The position numbers were made by a program, and so were the translations under genes. Shown one piece after another: positions 6,418 through 9,099 of a stretch of DNA of 9,099 nt. Source of the stretch: an uncultured Lachnospiraceae bacterium. GTDB taxonomy: Bacteria > Bacillota_A > Clostridia > Lachnospirales > Lachnospiraceae. The notes beneath the pieces are model-generated. The model was not told the DNA's origin, did not search any database, and worked only from the letters and a program-made list of their open reading frames with translations. The stretch lies in NCBI GenBank assembly GCA_905207905.1, contig CAJLNC010000097.1, forward strand, positions 1-9,099. Direction: 5' to 3'. Position 1 is the first letter of the stretch. Each line of letters opens with the position of its first letter.

Positions 6418-7094
6418 TATGCTACCGTCCTTTCCAGCACAAAATAGAGTGCGGTTACGCAAACAGCAACCACGCACATAATCCAATCTCTTTTTTGAAA
6501 TTCTATCTTCCTGCGGCAGGTATGTTTTCCCGGATTGGAAATCCCCCTGCTTTCAGCAGAAGCTGCGAGTTCTTCAGCTATTCTGGATGAACGGAAAATA
6601 ACAGGCGTAACAATATACTCCATTGCGTCCAAAGGGTGTTTCCATGACAACAGTTTTCGCAGCCGAAGTGAGGCAAACACATCGGAAAATTCACTGCGCA
6701 CAGTAGGGAAGAAACGCAACATGAAGGTTACGGGCAGGGCAATTCCATTAGGCGCGTGGATTTTCTTAAAAACTGCTACAACTTCTCCCGGCGGCATACC
6801 AATCACGGGCTGCGCAGCCATAACCATCATCAAAATACGCAGCACCATGAACAGGAACATTTCCGGCATAAGAATGGTAATGCCCTGTCCTCCTGAAAGC
6901 AGCCTCAACACGATAAAAACACCGCAGACGATTAGATATTTTATTGTCTGCCTGCCAAAGCCCTGAATAATCAGATACACGCTCAAAACACCCAAAAGTG
7001 TGTATATCAAAATGTCGCTTGTGAGCACCGCCACAAGCGACATAGTGAGAACTATGACAAGCAATTTGGTCCGAAAATCAAATTTCATGCTCAT
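6417..7094 (-). CDS. ECF transporter transmembrane coupling protein EcfT
   Basis: A 225-residue membrane protein, the scaffold that links ATP hydrolysis to the substrate-binding S component. Hydrophobic segments lie near residues 9-25, 28-44, 50-66, 73-97 and 203-220. The cytoplasmic middle region holds the family hallmark coupling motif A-E-S-R-G (180-184, in ELAASAESRGI), plus an earlier basic helix, ASLRLRKL (141-148), which would sit in the ATPase grooves. It starts 3 bp after the S-component stop with only a weak Shine-Dalgarno, so translational coupling is likely; an alternative ATG lies two codons downstream. It overlaps the ATPase gene. Since it sits between its own S component and ATPase, this is probably a dedicated (group I-like) ECF transporter and not one using a shared module. 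Confidence 0.88.
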   Translation of the reverse strand: MSMKFDFRTKLLVIVLTMSLVAVLTSDILIYTLLGVLSVYLIIQGFGRQTIKYLIVCGVFIVLRLLSGGQGITILMPEMFLFMVLRILMMVMAAQPVIGMPPGEVVAVFKKIHAPNGIALPVTFMLRFFPTVRSEFSDVFASLRLRKLLSWKHPLDAMEYIVTPVIFRSSRIAEELAASAESRGISNPGKHTCRRKIEFQKRDWIMCVVAVCVTALYFVLERTVA

Positions 7095-7097
7095 AGT

Positions 7098-7703
7098 TTA
7101 TTTAATCGCGCCACTCTTTCTGAAGTGCTTTACAATCAGTTTGTTGCTAATCATGCAGCCAAGGATGGCCAGAATAACAGTAACAGCCAGGCTCAAAATA
7201 ACATACTTCGGATCGGTGTAATACTGGGTCTGAACCTGAACCTGCTGCTCACTGACGCCAGTGGCAAGAAATGCGTCTTTGAAAAACCAGATTTCTGACA
7301 TACCGTGTGCAGCGCGAACCAATGCTGTAATTACCCACGAAATAGATACACGCTTAATGTCATGGTAAGCATCCTTTCCGCACATGGAAAGCTCTGCGAT
7401 GATACCGCCGCCCAAAAACCACGGGATCATAAACGGCCCCATCATCAATCCGGCGATAATCGCCCACATGATATTGTAGACAAGAGCGGGGCCATGCTTG
7501 CCGACTTTCATGCACATGTAAACATAGAACGGTGCGAGGATAAGAGCCGCACCAGCGGCGTTAAAAATCATGGAATAGAACAGAGAAGCGCCAGTCAGTG
7601 TCGAATAGACCATAAATACAACGAACATGACCGCACAGAAGATACCGATGATTGCCGCGTCTTTGACAGTGAACTTGTTACCTGTCGATTTTTCATTTTC
7701 CAT
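7098..7703 (-). CDS. ECF S component, Trep_Strep/MptD-like
   Basis: A 201-residue integral membrane protein with about six hydrophobic segments (near 13-35, 40-64, 70-90, 91-108, 118-135, 166-190), the size and topology of ECF substrate-capture subunits. The pattern FTVKDAAIIGIFCAVMFV and the glycine-rich stretch GPFMIPWFLGGGIIAE match my memory of the Trep_Strep (MptD-like) family, whose substrates are poorly known. It lacks the signatures I would expect for a riboflavin, thiamin or biotin subunit. The start at 7703 follows AAAGGAGG with 8-nt spacing; a longer in-frame start at 7742 would run through the operator. It heads the S-T-A operon under operator site 2. Company with YbtPQ-like transporters and DtxR suggests a metal-complex or metallophore substrate (inference). 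Confidence 0.83.
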   Translation of the reverse strand: MENEKSTGNKFTVKDAAIIGIFCAVMFVVFMVYSTLTGASLFYSMIFNAAGAALILAPFYVYMCMKVGKHGPALVYNIMWAIIAGLMMGPFMIPWFLGGGIIAELSMCGKDAYHDIKRVSISWVITALVRAAHGMSEIWFFKDAFLATGVSEQQVQVQTQYYTDPKYVILSLAVTVILAILGCMISNKLIVKHFRKSGAIK

Positions 7704-7729
7704 TTGGAAATCCTCCTTTGTCTTGCAGA

Positions 7730-7749
7730 AAGTTAGCAGCACCTAACCC
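7730..7749. promoter_or_regulatory. Operator upstream of the ECF operon (site 2)
   Basis: Plus strand AAGTTAG (7730-7736), six bases, CTAACCC (7743-7749). This is the same GTTAG-N6-CTAAC core and spacing as site 1, although the central six bases differ, which points to a protein site and not to a copied sequence block. It lies 27 bp upstream of the S-component start. A possible minus-strand promoter, TTGAAT (7758-7753), 17 bp, TAACTT (7735-7730), would place the operator in the spacer and -10; that promoter is weak and uncertain. Confidence 0.6.
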
Positions 7750-7756
7750 ACTATTC

Positions 7757-7782
7757 AAAAAATAGGCCAGCTTCAAGCGGGC
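7757..7782 (-). terminator. Possible weak terminator after araC
   Basis: On the minus strand a short stem (GCC and GCT pairing with AGC and GGC around one mismatch, 7782-7766) is followed by TATTTTTT (7764-7757). It sits about 40 bp past the araC stop and could partly separate araC from the ECF operon. The stem is only six pairs, so some read-through is likely. Confidence 0.35.
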
Positions 7783-7820
7783 TTTCTGCTTTTATCTGAC
7801 AAAGGATATTTTAATACAGC

Positions 7821-8876
7821 TCAGATTTCTTCGCCACTCCATACGGACCCGCTTCTATCCAAACGGACACTCTTTCTGAGCTCCGTTGGAGAGCTGCCAT
7901 ACGCTTCTTTGAAAGCAGAAGTGAATTTATTCGGATTTTCATATCCGATTTTGCCTGCAATCTCCGTTACTGACAACTCTGTTTCCAGCAACAATTTTTT
8001 GGCGACTTGAAGCCGATAGGTACGAAGATAAGAATAGACAGAGGTTCCATAGACACCTCGAAAGCACTTTTTCAATGCTGTTGTAGAAATCTCGAATTTC
8101 TGGGAAAGCTGTTCAATCGTATGATGTGCTGTCAAGTCCTCCGTAATATAGGATGCTACTGCTTTAATCAATGAGACCTGATTTTGATTGAAATAATCCG
8201 TCTGTAAAACCTCTTCTGCCGTATTGAGATCGCTTAAAAACAGAAGCAGTTCCAGTATTTTGACTTTCATGTATCCTGGTTTTCTTTTTTCCCGGACATG
8301 ATAGAGTTCCGAAAAAATATGTTCAATAGACGGATTGGCCCGCATGATGCAGCAACGGTTTCCTTCGCAAATATATTTTTGTATGTAATGCAAATCAATA
8401 TTCAACAGTTCCATGATTTGCCGTACTTCCGGCAACAATTCATCCAGATTGATGATGATGGAAATACCGTGATAGTGGTTCAGCGGAAAACACGAATTTG
8501 ACTTTTTCTTCATCATGGAGCTGATCGACAAATCGCCTTCCGCCATATAGCAGCAGCTATTTTCACCAAAGCTGCACTCGAAACGTCCAATCAGGCAGTG
8601 GTTAATCTCTATCATATTTTTCGCAGTGGCCTGGTTTTGGTTACAATAGCCTATGTGCATATCGTTGTAGTAAAGTTCAATACCCGGAAAAACCTGATAA
8701 ACAGTGATCAGTCCATATCCTGTTTCATTCGACAGCCGGAAAATTTTGCAATCCTGCCGCAGTTCATCTTCTTCAGGAGAGCCGTATAGCTTTGTTCCTT
8801 CAAATTCATCTGGCAATTCAGACCGTGATAATATTTCAATCGCACCAGAGAGTGCTTGTTTTTCATAGGTCAGCAC
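7821..8876 (-). CDS. AraC-family transcriptional regulator, PchR/YbtA-like context
   Basis: A 351-residue regulator. The C-terminal AraC DNA-binding domain (about 235-336) shows two helix-turn-helix units: HTIEQLSQKFEISTTALKKC (252-271) and SVTEIAGKIGYENPNKFTSA (302-321), ending in the family pattern FKEAYGSSPTELRK. The N-terminal 230 residues should bind an effector. They are cysteine-rich (C94, C101, C108, C109, C129, C170, C175, C176), which is unusual and could relate to metal or redox sensing. AraC regulators such as PchR and YbtA activate siderophore uptake genes when the ferric siderophore is present; a similar role here is inferred from the neighbours. The start is GTG at 8876, 8 nt after GGGAGG; the ATG nearer the SD is out of frame and soon stops. 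It has its own promoter and an operator of the shared type. Confidence 0.88.
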   Translation of the reverse strand: MLTYEKQALSGAIEILSRSELPDEFEGTKLYGSPEEDELRQDCKIFRLSNETGYGLITVYQVFPGIELYYNDMHIGYCNQNQATAKNMIEINHCLIGRFECSFGENSCCYMAEGDLSISSMMKKKSNSCFPLNHYHGISIIINLDELLPEVRQIMELLNIDLHYIQKYICEGNRCCIMRANPSIEHIFSELYHVREKRKPGYMKVKILELLLFLSDLNTAEEVLQTDYFNQNQVSLIKAVASYITEDLTAHHTIEQLSQKFEISTTALKKCFRGVYGTSVYSYLRTYRLQVAKKLLLETELSVTEIAGKIGYENPNKFTSAFKEAYGSSPTELRKSVRLDRSGSVWSGEEI

Positions 8877-8892
8877 TATCCATTCCTCCCTT

Positions 8893-8912
8893 CAGTTCGC
8901 CATAACTAACTG
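8893..8912. promoter_or_regulatory. Operator upstream of araC (site 3)
   Basis: Plus strand CAGTTCG (8893-8899), six bases, CTAACTG (8906-8912). Spacing and orientation equal sites 1 and 2; one core base differs (GTTCG for GTTAG), while the outer CAGTT/AACTG bases are themselves palindromic. It covers the expected transcription start of the araC promoter, a classical repression position. Confidence 0.5.
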
Positions 8913-8918
8913 CTATTA

Positions 8919-8947
8919 AGTATATGTGATAATTTCTTCTGTGTCAA
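8919..8947 (-). promoter_or_regulatory. Strong sigma-70/sigma-A type promoter of araC
   Basis: On the minus strand TTGACA (8947-8942) is a perfect -35, followed by a 17-bp spacer and TATACT (8924-8919), a near-perfect -10. Transcription would begin near 8912, inside operator site 3. Such a strong promoter with an overlapping operator suggests tight repression. Confidence 0.75.
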
Positions 8948-9099
8948 ATTTTGATAAAGGCCCATGACGTTAAAGATTTTTAGATGGAAATAGCCAAAAT
9001 CTCTGTTTCAAATTGTAGTATTAGTAGAGGGAGAATACGAGGGTAGGGTTACGATAGCAAGCACAGCCAGCGAGTACCCACTGGCGGATTTTCGGTTTA
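8948..9099. other. Right flank without a supported gene
   Basis: No ORF with a ribosome binding site can be supported. An ATG at 8984 opens a 20-codon frame (beginning MEIAKISV) that stops at TAG. A second plus-strand frame is open from 8994 to the window edge (35 codons) but has no standard start. A gene entering from the right or a frameshifted remnant is possible; the stretch is too short to judge. Confidence 0.35.

Noticed and set aside
7704..7742. 13-residue longer start for the S component
   Set aside because: The extended frame reads through the operator and lacks a ribosome binding site, whereas AAAGGAGG fits the ATG at 7703.
872..8876. A siderophore biosynthesis locus
   Set aside because: No adenylation, condensation, carrier or salicylate-forming domain is seen in any frame; only transport and regulation are present.
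1..9099. CRISPR array, tRNA, rRNA or insertion sequence
   Set aside because: No regular spacer-repeat pattern, no cloverleaf or rRNA-like sequence and no transposase frame was found on either strand.

Overview
The window looks like part of a mobile, probably integrative-conjugative, element from a Gram-positive anaerobe of the Firmicutes, most likely a gut Clostridia member. The reasons are strong AGGAGG-type ribosome binding sites on nearly every gene, group II-type ECF transporter genes, a DtxR-type regulator, and an XRE regulator divergent from an unrecognised gene. No relaxase, integrase or ribosomal marker lies inside the window, so both the element and the taxon are inferences.

Left flank (1-845): the first 38 codons of an unrecognised minus-strand gene run off the left edge. 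A control region of about 365 bp follows, then a plus-strand XRE-family repressor gene (481-810). The control region carries two related clusters of TGAG-type half-sites, mostly 21 bp apart, one over each divergent promoter. A 15-bp hairpin closes the XRE gene.

Cargo (872-8876, all minus strand, read from right to left): an AraC-family regulator; an ECF importer set (Trep_Strep/MptD-like S component, EcfT, double-NBD ATPase); two exporter-fold half-ABC transporters resembling the YbtP/YbtQ and IrtA/IrtB siderophore importers; and a short DtxR-family metal-dependent repressor. There seem to be three transcription units: araC; S-T-A; and ABC-ABC-dtxR. Each is preceded by the same inverted repeat, GTTAG-N6-CTAAC (one mismatch at araC), placed at or near the promoter. 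Its half-sites match those of the classical DtxR/IdeR operator but stand further apart.

Taken together this resembles a metal-repressed, perhaps siderophore-inducible, metallophore uptake island, similar in logic to the transport and regulation half of the yersiniabactin or equibactin loci. No NRPS/PKS biosynthesis gene is visible, so use of a siderophore made by others is an attractive inference. Two signs of mosaic assembly are visible: the dtxR-like gene is about 62% GC against about 44% in its operon partner, and a decayed copy of the araC 3' end sits just upstream of the ABC operon.

Right flank (8948-9099): no gene can be supported there.
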